From Flavobacteriales bacterium (GTDB lineage: Bacteria; Bacteroidota; Bacteroidia; Flavobacteriales; UBA1820): a stretch of 34,895 bases of DNA. Every line of letters starts with the position of its first letter. Position 1 is the stretch's first letter. The stretch is from contig JAGAUI010000031.1 in NCBI GenBank assembly GCA_017620815.1, positions 1 through 34,895 of the forward strand, in the 5' to 3' direction. Positions 16,074 to 24,478 of this stretch are shown in pieces. The position numbers were made by a program, and so were the translations under genes. The notes under the pieces were generated by a model, which saw nothing but the letters and a program-made list of their open reading frames with translations, did not search any database and was not told the DNA's origin.

Positions 16074-17348
16074 CTATCCTCTCATGATAGTCTGTGTGCG
16101 GTCTGGGCCTACAGAAACTATCGTAACAGGGACGCCTAGTTGTTCTTCTATGTATGCTATGTATGATTTGAGATTCTCTGGTAGAGCATTCTGGTCTGTA
16201 ACGCCAGTAAGGTCTTCGCTCCAGCCGGGAAGAGTGGTATATACAGGAGTGAGGTATTGTTCCTCTATGTTATATGGGAGATAATCTATCTTTTTGCCCA
16301 TATACATATAGTGTGTGCATACTTTTATCTCGTCAAATCCCGAAAGAACGTCTGCTTTCATCATCATAAGCTGTGTAACACCCGATAAAGCACAAGCGTA
16401 TTTCATCTGTGGGATATCCAGCCAACCGCAACGACGGCGACGACCTGTCGTAGCACCGTATTCGCGACCTACCATACACATCTTTTCGCCATCTTCACCA
16501 AAGTCTTCGGTAGGGAAAGGACCACTACCTACACGTGTGGTGTATGCCTTGAATATACCATATACTTCACCTATGGCACTAGGAGCTACGCCTAGACCTG
16601 TGCAGGCACCGGCAGCCATTGTATTTGATGAAGTAACAAATGGATATGTTCCGAAATCAACGTCAAGCATAGAACCTTGAGCACCTTCGGCAAGGATTTT
16701 TTTGCCTTCCTTGATGGCTGTGTTCATATAATGTTCGCTGTCTATGAACGTAAGTGTTTTAAGAACGTCTATGGCAGCAAACCATTCTTTTTCTAGTTCT
16801 TCAATGTCATAGTCTATCTGCACGCCATAGTTGCCTAGCATGTTGATGTGTTTTTCTACTAGGGCACGATAACGTTCCATAAAATCTGGCAGTTCTATAT
16901 CACCCACACGTAAGCCGTTACGTCCAGTTTTGTCCATATATGTAGGACCTATACCTTTAAGGGTAGAACCTATCTTGGCTTTGCCTTTGGATGCTTCAGA
17001 TGCTGCGTCTAGCAGGCGGTGTGTAGGAAGTATAAGGTGTGCCTTGCGAGATACTAGCAGACGGTGTTCTATGTCTAGATTATAAGGTGTGAGTTCTGCT
17101 ATTTCTTTGGAGAGGATAACGGGGTCTATAACCACTCCGTTGCCTATGATGTTTACAGAATCCTCATGAAATATACCCGAAGGTATGGTGTGAAGAACGT
17201 GTTTGCGTCCTTCAAATTCTAGTGTATGACCTGCATTTGGGCCTCCCTGAAAACGAGCGATGATGTCGTAACCTGCTGTAAGTACGTCAACTATCTTTCC
17301 TTTTCCTTCGTCGCCCCATTGCAGACCTAGTAGAAGATTTATCGCCAT
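16074..17348 (-). CDS. purA: Adenylosuccinate synthetase
   Basis: This enzyme joins IMP and aspartate with GTP hydrolysis to give adenylosuccinate, the first committed step from IMP to AMP. The start is placed at 17348 (424 residues). The frame opens ten codons earlier, but the family begins just before the GTP-binding loop, as in MAINLLLGLQWGDEGKGK (loop 12-18, with D13). H41 in PNAGHTLEF and the later TTGRRRRCGWLD, NGLRVGD and VAPSAIGEVYGI segments are all standard. It is divergent from gyrA across a 165-base gap, where only an imperfect minus-strand -7 box (TAACTTTA, 17383-17390) is seen. Confidence 0.96.
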   Translation of the reverse strand: MAINLLLGLQWGDEGKGKIVDVLTAGYDIIARFQGGPNAGHTLEFEGRKHVLHTIPSGIFHEDSVNIIGNGVVIDPVILSKEIAELTPYNLDIEHRLLVSRKAHLILPTHRLLDAASEASKGKAKIGSTLKGIGPTYMDKTGRNGLRVGDIELPDFMERYRALVEKHINMLGNYGVQIDYDIEELEKEWFAAIDVLKTLTFIDSEHYMNTAIKEGKKILAEGAQGSMLDVDFGTYPFVTSSNTMAAGACTGLGVAPSAIGEVYGIFKAYTTRVGSGPFPTEDFGEDGEKMCMVGREYGATTGRRRRCGWLDIPQMKYACALSGVTQLMMMKADVLSGFDEIKVCTHYMYMGKKIDYLPYNIEEQYLTPVYTTLPGWSEDLTGVTDQNALPENLKSYIAYIEEQLGVPVTIVSVGPDRTQTIMRG

Positions 17349-17513
17349 TTTTATATGTGTTTTTATTGTTATTTCCAAGGGGTAAAGTTACATTATTTAA
17401 TGCGTGAAAAGAAGATTTTTTTATAAAAAATTGATGTTGGTAAATTGATAAAAAAGTTGTAAATTGTGGGGCTGTTGAAATGTTAAAAATAGAAAGATTA
17501 AAATACTGAAAAT

Positions 17514-20024
17514 ATGGCAGATGGAGAAAAACTGATACCCATAAACATAGTCGATGAAATGAAATCATCGTACATAGACTATTCTATGTCTGTGATAGTG
17601 TCGCGTGCCCTACCAGACGTGCGTGATGGTCTTAAACCAGTACACCGCCGTGTACTCTATGGTATGAATGAACTGGGTATCAATTCAAATTCAAGTTATA
17701 AAAAATCGGCTCGTATAGTGGGTGAGGTTTTGGGTAAGTATCACCCTCATGGAGATGCTTCGGTCTATGACACTATGGTGCGTATGGCTCAATCGTGGTC
17801 ATTGCGTTATATGTTGGTGGATGGACAGGGTAACTTCGGTAGTGTGGATGGTGACGGAGCAGCGGCTATGCGTTATACCGAGGCTCGTATGCGTCGTATA
17901 GCCGAAGACATGATGGTGGATATTGACAAGGAAACGGTGGATATGGTGCCAAACTTTGACGATACACTTAAAGAACCATCGGTGCTTCCTACTCGTATCC
18001 CAAACCTTCTGGTAAACGGTGCTTCGGGTATAGCGGTGGGTATGGCTACCAATATGGCCCCACACAACCTTACCGAGGTGGTAAATGCTATAGAGGCATA
18101 TATAGATAATCCAGAATGTACGGCAGATGACCTTATGGAGTATGTTAAAGCTCCAGATTTCCCTACGGGAGGTATAATATATGGTATGAGTGGTGTACGT
18201 GAAGCGTTCCGTACGGGACGTGGACGTGTGATAATGCGTGCCAAGGCCAATATAGAACAGATAGATGGTAGAGATTGTATAGTAGTTACCGAGATACCAT
18301 ATCAGGTAAATAAATCTGAAATGATTAAACGTACGGTGGACCTTATCAATGATAAAAAGATAGAAGGAATATCTACCATACGCGATGAGAGCGACCGTAG
18401 CGGTATGCGTATAGTATATGTGATAAAACGCGAGGCTGTGCCAAATGTGGTTCTTAATTCGCTGTATAAAAATACGGCATTGCAGACGTCATTCTCGGTA
18501 AATAACATTGCACTGGTAGATGGACGTCCACAGCTTCTCAACCTACGTGATTTGGTGCATTATTTTGTAGAGCACCGTCATGATGTGGTTACTCGCCGTT
18601 GCCGTTATGAGTTGCGTAAGGCAGAGGAAAGAGCTCATATATTGGAAGGACTTATCATAGCATCAGACAACATAGACGAAGTGGTGCGTATCATACGTTC
18701 TTCTTCTTCTACCGATGAGGCCAAAACACGACTCATAGAGAGATTCACTCTTTCAGAAATCCAAGCCCGTGCTATAGTAGAGATGCGTTTGCGTCAGCTT
18801 ACAGGATTGGAACAGGAAAAATTGCGTGCAGAATATGATGAGGTGCAGAAGAGAATAGAAAATCTCAAGGCTCTGCTAGGAGACAAAGCGTTGCGTATGG
18901 CTCTTATAAAAGAGGAGATGGAGGACATAAAACAGCGTTATGGCGATGAGCGTAAGAGCGAGATAGAGTATGCTGCCGATGGTGATTTCTCTATAGAGGA
19001 CATGATAGCCGATGAAGAAGTGGTGGTTACCATATCTCACGCAGGATACATCAAACGTACACGTCTGGCAGAATACCGCGTACAGGGTCGTGGAGGTGTA
19101 GGTCAGAGAGGTGTTACTACCCGCGAAGAAGACTTCCTAGAACATTTGTTTATGGCTACCAACCATCAGTACATGTTGCTCTTTACAGAAAAGGGTAAAG
19201 TTTATTGGATGAGGGTGTATGAGATACCGGAAGGTGCCAAAACAGCCAAAGGACGTGCAATACAGAACCTTATAAACATAGAACAGGACGACAAGATACG
19301 TGCATACATAATGGTAGATGACCTCAAGGATGAGGAATATATCAATAATCATTATGTGGTGATGGTAACCACAGGTGGTACTATAAAGAAAACCACACTG
19401 GAAGCATATTCGCGTCCTCGTGCCAATGGTATAAATGCCATAAACGTACGTGAAGGAGATACTCTGCTAGAGGCATGTCTTACTACTGGTGAATCCAAGA
19501 TTATGATAGCTACACGAGAAGGTAAGGCGATACGTTTTGATGAGAAACACTTGCGTCCAATGGGTCGTACAGCTACTGGTGTGAGAGGTGTTACTCTGGC
19601 GTCAGAAGAAGACGAGGTGGTAGGTATGATATGCGTCAATGACGATAGTACCAATGTTTTGGTTGTTTCAGAAAAGGGTTACGGAAAACGTTCTGAATTT
19701 GACGAATACCGTGAAACTAGCCGTGGAGCCAAGGGTGTCAAGACTATTGAGGTAACAGAAAAAACAGGTAATCTTGTAGCCATAGAGGACGTAAAAGGAG
19801 ATGAAGACCTTATGATAGTAACCCGTGCTGGTATAACTATACGTATGAGTGTGTCAGATTTACGAGTGATGGGACGTGCTACACAGGGTGTACGTCTTAT
19901 CAACTTGCGTGAAGGAGATGAAATCGCTTCTGTCGCCAAGGTCATTTCTGAGGAGGTAGAACCAGAGGCAGAAAACACTCCAAATCCAGACACTGAAACT
20001 CCTGTCATCACAACAGAGGAGTAA
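17514..20024 (+). CDS. gyrA: DNA gyrase subunit A
   Basis: This 836-residue breakage-reunion subunit of gyrase works with GyrB to add negative supercoils. The N-terminal winged-helix/tower region has the catalytic Tyr121 in AAMRYTEAR and the quinolone-resistance region [11 protein letters not shown] (77-87). The C-terminal beta-pinwheel carries a GyrA-box ([10 protein letters not shown]), which separates it from ParC, and later repeats such as ATGVRG and TQGVRL. An acidic tail follows after about residue 810. The residue equivalent to E. coli Ser83 is Ala82, while Asp86 keeps the usual acid. It is transcribed alone, divergent from purA, and I see no perfect -7 box. Confidence 0.97.
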   Translation: MADGEKLIPINIVDEMKSSYIDYSMSVIVSRALPDVRDGLKPVHRRVLYGMNELGINSNSSYKKSARIVGEVLGKYHPHGDASVYDTMVRMAQSWSLRYMLVDGQGNFGSVDGDGAAAMRYTEARMRRIAEDMMVDIDKETVDMVPNFDDTLKEPSVLPTRIPNLLVNGASGIAVGMATNMAPHNLTEVVNAIEAYIDNPECTADDLMEYVKAPDFPTGGIIYGMSGVREAFRTGRGRVIMRAKANIEQIDGRDCIVVTEIPYQVNKSEMIKRTVDLINDKKIEGISTIRDESDRSGMRIVYVIKREAVPNVVLNSLYKNTALQTSFSVNNIALVDGRPQLLNLRDLVHYFVEHRHDVVTRRCRYELRKAEERAHILEGLIIASDNIDEVVRIIRSSSSTDEAKTRLIERFTLSEIQARAIVEMRLRQLTGLEQEKLRAEYDEVQKRIENLKALLGDKALRMALIKEEMEDIKQRYGDERKSEIEYAADGDFSIEDMIADEEVVVTISHAGYIKRTRLAEYRVQGRGGVGQRGVTTREEDFLEHLFMATNHQYMLLFTEKGKVYWMRVYEIPEGAKTAKGRAIQNLINIEQDDKIRAYIMVDDLKDEEYINNHYVVMVTTGGTIKKTTLEAYSRPRANGINAINVREGDTLLEACLTTGESKIMIATREGKAIRFDEKHLRPMGRTATGVRGVTLASEEDEVVGMICVNDDSTNVLVVSEKGYGKRSEFDEYRETSRGAKGVKTIEVTEKTGNLVAIEDVKGDEDLMIVTRAGITIRMSVSDLRVMGRATQGVRLINLREGDEIASVAKVISEEVEPEAENTPNPDTETPVITTEE

Positions 20025-20071
20025 TAAAAAGAATAAAATTGATATAAATGGGATAAAAGTGTGGTATATTT

Positions 20072-20102
20072 TTTGATAGTATAAATAAAATGCCGACTTT
20101 TG
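20072..20102 (+). promoter_or_regulatory. Promoter of the secreted TPR gene
   Basis: TTTG (20072-20075) is followed, after exactly 19 bases, by GACTTTTG (20095-20102), which differs from TAnnTTTG by one base. It gives a leader of about 50 bases before ATG 20157 and argues against the upstream in-frame TTG at 20100. Confidence 0.55.
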
Positions 20103-20156
20103 CCATATGATAAGAACATTAGCTTAAAAAAAGAACTATTAAAACATTATAAACAG

Positions 20157-21590
20157 ATGAAACGTTATTTAATTACAGCCGTATTGGCATTGACTGTTTC
20201 TATGGGCTATGCTCAGAAAGCAGAATTGTCTAGTGCTCAGAAAGCTTTTGATGCAAAAAATTATCAAGAAGCTCTATCTGCGGCACAGAAAGCACAAGAT
20301 GTTATCTCTTCAAACCCTGCAGCTACTTCTGCACAGAAAGCACAGGCTATGTATATCAAGGCTGCTTCAGCTCTTGAACTAGCAGGAGATGATGTTACAA
20401 AAGTTGCTGAAGCCGTAAAACTAATGGCCGATGTAGTAGCTTTTGAAAAAGGTAAAGAATACTCTGCTCGTAATATCTCTACCAAAAAAGTAGAAGTGTT
20501 TGATACTCAGGAGGCTCTTGACGAAGCTATGATTTCTGGCGGTTATGATAAACAGAAAATAGTTGACCGTGCACGCACATATTCACCACAGGTGACAGCC
20601 AAACTTACAGAATTGAGCCAAAAACTATATAGTAAAGCTATAGAAAACTTTAATTCTCAACAGTTTGCAGCTGCAGCCAAGTATTTTGATGCAACATATG
20701 AAGCTCAAGCACAGTGCTCTCCTCGTCCAGATACATCGGCATATAACAACTCTGCTGTATGTATGATCCAGATACAGGACTACTCAGCAGCAGCAGCTTA
20801 CTACAAAAAACTCATAGAAATGGGTTACACTGGCATGGAAACTATGTACATGGCCAAAAACGAACTTTCTGGTAAAATGCAGTCTTATGCTAGTAAAAAA
20901 GACCGCGATGCAGAAGTGAAACTTAAAGTGGCTTCAGAACCTAAAGATAGCGTCCTTCCAAACAAACAACCTGAAATTTACACTACACTGCTTCAAATCC
21001 TATTCCAGGAATCTAAAAAAGCAGAACCTTATAACTTTACAGAATTCTTTAAATATGCCGATATGGCTATTGCCAAATATCCAGAAATTAAAGAATTCCC
21101 TCTTATAAAAGGTCAGGCTTACTATGAATTGGGTGAAAATGCAAAATTCTATGAAATACTAGAGTCTGCTGCTGCCAAATTCCCAACAGATGCTACTATA
21201 TTCTACAATATGGGTTACATCCAGTCTGAACTTAAAAATAATGCAAAAGCAGAAGAATGCTATCGTAAAGCTATAGCTATAGACCCTAAATATGTAGATG
21301 CTTACATTAACATCGCTGCTCTTTATCGTGAAGCCAATAATGCTATCATAGATGAAATGAGTGCTATGCCATTCACTCTTAATAAAGAACAGAAAGCTCG
21401 TTATGATGAACTTAAAAAACAGAACGATGCCAATGTGAAAAAGATGATTGAAGTTATAGAAGAAGGTTTCAACGCCAACCCAGACAACGTAAACCTTGCT
21501 AAAAACCTTGAAAATCTTTACAATACAGTAGGTGATACAGCAAATGAAAAGAAATATGCTGAAATCTATGAAAAATTGATGGCTGAATAG
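20157..21590 (+). CDS. Secreted tetratricopeptide-repeat protein
   Basis: The protein has 477 residues from ATG 20157, starting with a clear signal peptide (MKRYLITAVLALTVSMGYAQ, cleavage near residue 19). The rest is alpha-helical with several TPR units: AQKAFDAKNYQEALSAAQKA near the N-terminus, FNSQQFAAAAKYFD, AVCMIQIQDYSAAAAYYKKL, and a clear tandem near 340-410 (GQAYYELGENAKF, YNMGYIQSELKNNAKAEECYRKAIAIDP, AYINIAALYREANN). Such proteins are common periplasmic or outer-membrane scaffolds in Bacteroidetes, but no specific partner can be named. It is monocistronic, with its own promoter and a strong terminator. Codon use is richer in AAC, GAA and AAA than in its neighbours, which hints at high expression. 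Confidence 0.85.
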   Translation: MKRYLITAVLALTVSMGYAQKAELSSAQKAFDAKNYQEALSAAQKAQDVISSNPAATSAQKAQAMYIKAASALELAGDDVTKVAEAVKLMADVVAFEKGKEYSARNISTKKVEVFDTQEALDEAMISGGYDKQKIVDRARTYSPQVTAKLTELSQKLYSKAIENFNSQQFAAAAKYFDATYEAQAQCSPRPDTSAYNNSAVCMIQIQDYSAAAAYYKKLIEMGYTGMETMYMAKNELSGKMQSYASKKDRDAEVKLKVASEPKDSVLPNKQPEIYTTLLQILFQESKKAEPYNFTEFFKYADMAIAKYPEIKEFPLIKGQAYYELGENAKFYEILESAAAKFPTDATIFYNMGYIQSELKNNAKAEECYRKAIAIDPKYVDAYINIAALYREANNAIIDEMSAMPFTLNKEQKARYDELKKQNDANVKKMIEVIEEGFNANPDNVNLAKNLENLYNTVGDTANEKKYAEIYEKLMAE

Positions 21591-21608
21591 TCTTTATCAT
21601 ATACTGTG

Positions 21609-21641
21609 AAAAATGGGGTGCCGTGAGGCACCCCATTTTTT
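21609..21641 (+). terminator. Terminator of the secreted TPR gene
   Basis: A 14-bp stem (21609-21622 with 21627-21640) has loop GTGA and core TGGGGTGCC/GGCACCCCA, flanked by A5/T6. It lies 18 bases past the stop codon. Confidence 0.92.
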
Positions 21642-21709
21642 CATAAAAAAACGTGATATTTAAATGATAATGCAGTAAATTTATACCCTCATAAAAATGG
21701 TATAGACTT

Positions 21710-23023
21710 ATGATAAATAAAGAAAAGATAGAAGACCTTTACACTAGGTGGGTAAAAGGAAATTATGCTTACACGACAGATAGCCGCCGAGTAGAAAAAG
21801 GTGATATATATTTTGCTTTGAAGGGAGAGAGATTTGATGGGAATGACTATGCACTTATGGCTCTAGAAAAAGGAGCCGAGGCTGTGGTGGTAGATGATGA
21901 TGTGCGGTATAAAGATGCACACAATGTCATTCTGGTAGATGATGTGCTTAAAACGTTACAATGTATGGCTACTATGCATCGTGAAAAAATGGGGATTCCT
22001 ATTCTCTCTCTTACAGGAAGCAATGGTAAAACCACTTCCAAAGAACTTATAAGCAGGGTTCTGGCATGTAAGTTCAATGTGTGTGCTACACGAGGAAACC
22101 TTAATAACCATATAGGAGTGCCTTTTACGTTGCTATCATTACGTCCTCACCATGAATTTGCTGTGGTGGAGATGGGAGCTTCACATCCTGGAGAGATAGC
22201 AGAATTATCACAGATAGCTCGTCCAAACTATGCTTACATAACCAATTTTGGACGTGCACATCTAGAAGGGTTTGGTGGGGTAGAAGGTGTCATTCGCACC
22301 AAAAGCGAACTTTATGACTATGTGAGAGCTACATCTGGAGTAGCATTTGTCAATGCTGATGATGCTGTTCAGATGGAAAAAAGTGAGGGTATCTCTCGTT
22401 TTACTTTCTCTTCCACATCTATCCCTGCCGATGTTACTCTTAAAATGCTTACATCTCTTCCACAGGTAACAGGTATGATAGAGGATGAGGCTTTTTCTAC
22501 ACATCTTTCGGGAGAATATAATTTTACAAATGCGGCTGCTGCAGCGAGTATAGGAGTTTATTTCGGGATAGATAAAAAGGATATAGCCAATGCTATTTAT
22601 AGCTATGTGCCAGACAATAACCGTTCGCAATGGATAGAGAGAGGAGCTCACAGCGTAATGTGTGATGCCTATAACGCCAATCCTACCAGTATGACTCTTT
22701 CTGTAAAGAATTTTGCCAATGCAGAAATCAATTCTCTACCCAAAATAGCTGTACTAGGAGATATGTTTGAATTGGGAGAATACGCAGAAAGTGAACACCA
22801 ATCAATAGTTGATATGGTGGCAGGATTACCATTTGAAAAAGTGTATGTGGTGGGTGAGAATTTCAATTCTACAACTACTATGGGGGATAAAGTGGAAAAA
22901 TATCCTACATTTGAGGCGTTTGCTGTAGCGTTTGTAGAACCAACGACTCCTCATGCTTTCCTAGTGAAGGGTTCGCGAGGTATGGCTATGGAACGTTTTT
23001 TGGAACTATTGGATAAACATTAA
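21710..23023 (+). CDS. murF: UDP-MurNAc-tripeptide--D-Ala-D-Ala ligase
   Basis: This 437-residue cytosolic Mur ligase adds D-Ala-D-Ala to UDP-MurNAc-tripeptide with ATP, the last cytoplasmic step of the peptidoglycan stem peptide. The domains run in order. The N-terminal substrate domain contains TDSRRVEKGDIYFALKG (23-39). The central ATPase has the P-loop TGSNGKTT (102-109), the Mg-site EMGASHPGEI and the NADDA segment. The C-terminal domain opens with DAYNANPTSM. A near-match -7 box (TAAATTTA, 21676-21683) lies 26 bases upstream. The next gene follows after 11 bases, so the two form an operon. It is unusual that the gene is not inside a dcw cluster here. Confidence 0.95.
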   Translation: MINKEKIEDLYTRWVKGNYAYTTDSRRVEKGDIYFALKGERFDGNDYALMALEKGAEAVVVDDDVRYKDAHNVILVDDVLKTLQCMATMHREKMGIPILSLTGSNGKTTSKELISRVLACKFNVCATRGNLNNHIGVPFTLLSLRPHHEFAVVEMGASHPGEIAELSQIARPNYAYITNFGRAHLEGFGGVEGVIRTKSELYDYVRATSGVAFVNADDAVQMEKSEGISRFTFSSTSIPADVTLKMLTSLPQVTGMIEDEAFSTHLSGEYNFTNAAAAASIGVYFGIDKKDIANAIYSYVPDNNRSQWIERGAHSVMCDAYNANPTSMTLSVKNFANAEINSLPKIAVLGDMFELGEYAESEHQSIVDMVAGLPFEKVYVVGENFNSTTTMGDKVEKYPTFEAFAVAFVEPTTPHAFLVKGSRGMAMERFLELLDKH

Positions 23024-23034
23024 AAAGTATAGAT

Positions 23035-23829
23035 ATGAAAATAAAGTCGTTGATTTTGGCACTATTGGCACCTATATGCCTTGTATGCCAAGAGAATAGT
23101 GCAGTAGCAGAAAAAGTAACCGACCATATATATAGGATAGAGGTAAAGGGTTCTGTAAATGTGGTGGCAGTAATAGAAAGTGATGGAGTATTGTTATATG
23201 ATACTGGTTATAAAGGAAGTGGCGAAGCAATAGAAAATGCCGTCAAAGGCTTCATATCGCTGCCTATCAAGGCTGTGTATAATACCCATTATCATGGTGA
23301 CCATACCGGCTCAAATGACTATTTTATCTCTCGTGGAGTAAAAGTATATGCTGTGGGTAAGACTCTAGAGAGATTGGGAGATGGGCAGAAAGGAGAACTA
23401 TGGACATTGGGAGAAGGTATGACGGAATATGCCGAATCACATTCGGGAAGTGATGTAGTGGTATATATGGCAGATGAAAAAGTAGCTATAGTAGGAGATA
23501 TGTTATTTGAAGAACGTTTTCCATATATAGATACAGCTGCGGGAGGAGATATAACAGTGTATCTGGAAACACAAGGCGAGATTATCTCTTCTCTACCTGC
23601 AGATGTCAAAATCATAGGCGGTCATGGTCGTGTATATTCTCTTGAGGAATATGAAGCACTTAATTCACTGTTATGGGAGACATATGATAAAGTGAAAGAA
23701 TTGGTTATGGCAGACGAAAGTCTAGATGCTATCAAGGCTGCCGACCCTCTTGCAGGTTATGAAAAACTGCAATGGCATCTAGTTAATAAAGATAAATGGG
23801 TGGAAATAATATACAGCTCACTGAGATAA
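23035..23829 (+). CDS. Exported metallo-beta-lactamase-fold hydrolase
   Basis: This 264-residue protein has an N-terminal signal peptide (about 1-22) and a full binuclear metal site: THYHGDH (H85, H87, D89, H90), H136 in ESHSGSD, D155 in VGDML and H197 in GGHG. The position that is Cys in class B1 beta-lactamases is Asp155 here, so it belongs to the broad MBL-fold group (glyoxalase II/SoxH-like) and not to B1 carbapenemases. Function is not defined by sequence. Two Cys residues near the signal end (15 and 18) do not form a good lipobox. Its place 11 bases behind murF suggests cotranscription and perhaps an envelope-related substrate, which is inference only. Confidence 0.85.
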   Translation: MKIKSLILALLAPICLVCQENSAVAEKVTDHIYRIEVKGSVNVVAVIESDGVLLYDTGYKGSGEAIENAVKGFISLPIKAVYNTHYHGDHTGSNDYFISRGVKVYAVGKTLERLGDGQKGELWTLGEGMTEYAESHSGSDVVVYMADEKVAIVGDMLFEERFPYIDTAAGGDITVYLETQGEIISSLPADVKIIGGHGRVYSLEEYEALNSLLWETYDKVKELVMADESLDAIKAADPLAGYEKLQWHLVNKDKWVEIIYSSLR

Positions 23830-23833
23830 TCAC

Positions 23834-23841
23834 TATATTTG
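23834..23841 (+). promoter_or_regulatory. -7 box for the pRiA4b-like gene
   Basis: TATATTTG is a full match, starting 5 bases after the stop of the MBL-fold gene and 29 bases before the next ATG. No -33 partner is seen. Confidence 0.55.
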
Positions 23842-23869
23842 CATATAAATTCACAAACAAGATAAAGGT

Positions 23870-24409
23870 ATGATATATCGTTTAAGAGTTATATTGGACG
23901 TACGCGAAGACGTATTTCGCGATATAGAGATACAGGGTGCAGATACTCTGGAAGACCTACACAATGCCATAGTTCAAGCATTCTCACTGGAAGGTCAAGA
24001 GATGGCTTCGTTCTATCTTTCAGACGAGGAGTGGAACCAAGGCGAGGAAATAAGTCTTTTTGATATGTCTGAAGGAGATAAAAAACAGAAGACGATGGCT
24101 TCGTTGCGTATAGAAGAGGTGCTTAAAGCTACTCACCAGCGTATGTTGTATGTCTATGACTTTATGAATATCAAGACTTTCTATGTGGAGGTAATGGCTA
24201 TAACACAGCCTATGGTAGGTGTGGTTTATCCATGTGTAGTATATTCATATGGAGATACTCCAGACTATAGCGATGCCGATATGGAGGAAATAGAGGACCC
24301 AGACGCATTTGATGATTATGAAGATGAATATGATGATGATTATCAGGGGGATGATATATTTGCAGGGGATGATAGTTTTTCTTCATATGATGATGAAGGA
24401 TACTACTAG
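23870..24409 (+). CDS. Plasmid pRiA4b ORF-3-like protein with acidic tail
   Basis: This 179-residue cytoplasmic protein matches by pattern the pRiA4b ORF-3 (IS1096 passenger-like) fold. It begins YRLRVILD..FRDIEIQGADTLEDLHNAIVQAF and contains ASFYLSDEEW and MLYVYDFMN..FYVEV. Residues 131-179 form an extreme Asp/Glu/Tyr-rich tail. Despite the family's name, nothing mobile surrounds it, and chromosomal copies are usual in Bacteroidetes. The molecular function of the family is unknown. It has its own -7 box and shares a bidirectional terminator with recJ. Confidence 0.8.
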   Translation: MIYRLRVILDVREDVFRDIEIQGADTLEDLHNAIVQAFSLEGQEMASFYLSDEEWNQGEEISLFDMSEGDKKQKTMASLRIEEVLKATHQRMLYVYDFMNIKTFYVEVMAITQPMVGVVYPCVVYSYGDTPDYSDADMEEIEDPDAFDDYEDEYDDDYQGDDIFAGDDSFSSYDDEGYY

Positions 24410-24424
24410 TAGAAATTTTTAAAT

Positions 24425-24469
24425 GACCAAAAAAAAGCGGCAGCCGTAGGCTGCCGCTTTTTTTTGGTC
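24425..24469. terminator. Bidirectional terminator, 21-bp perfect palindrome arms
   Basis: Arms 24425-24445 and 24449-24469 pair over 21 bp around loop GTA. The core is GCGGCAGCC/GGCTGCCGC, flanked by A8/T8 and then GACC/GGTC. It sits between the convergent pRiA4b-like and recJ genes. Its core is the exact reverse complement of the one at 9025-9045. Confidence 0.92.
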
Positions 24470-24478
24470 GTCTATAAG

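Noticed and set aside
20100-20156. TTG start for the secreted TPR protein
   Set aside because: It overlaps the likely -7 box and precedes a canonical signal peptide that begins at ATG 20157.
23035-23829. Class B1 carbapenemase
   Set aside because: The B1-specific Cys metal ligand is Asp here; only the general MBL fold is supported.
23870-24409. Mobile element, suggested by the family name pRiA4b ORF-3/IS1096
   Set aside because: No transposase, inverted ends or target duplication is visible nearby; chromosomal single copies are common.
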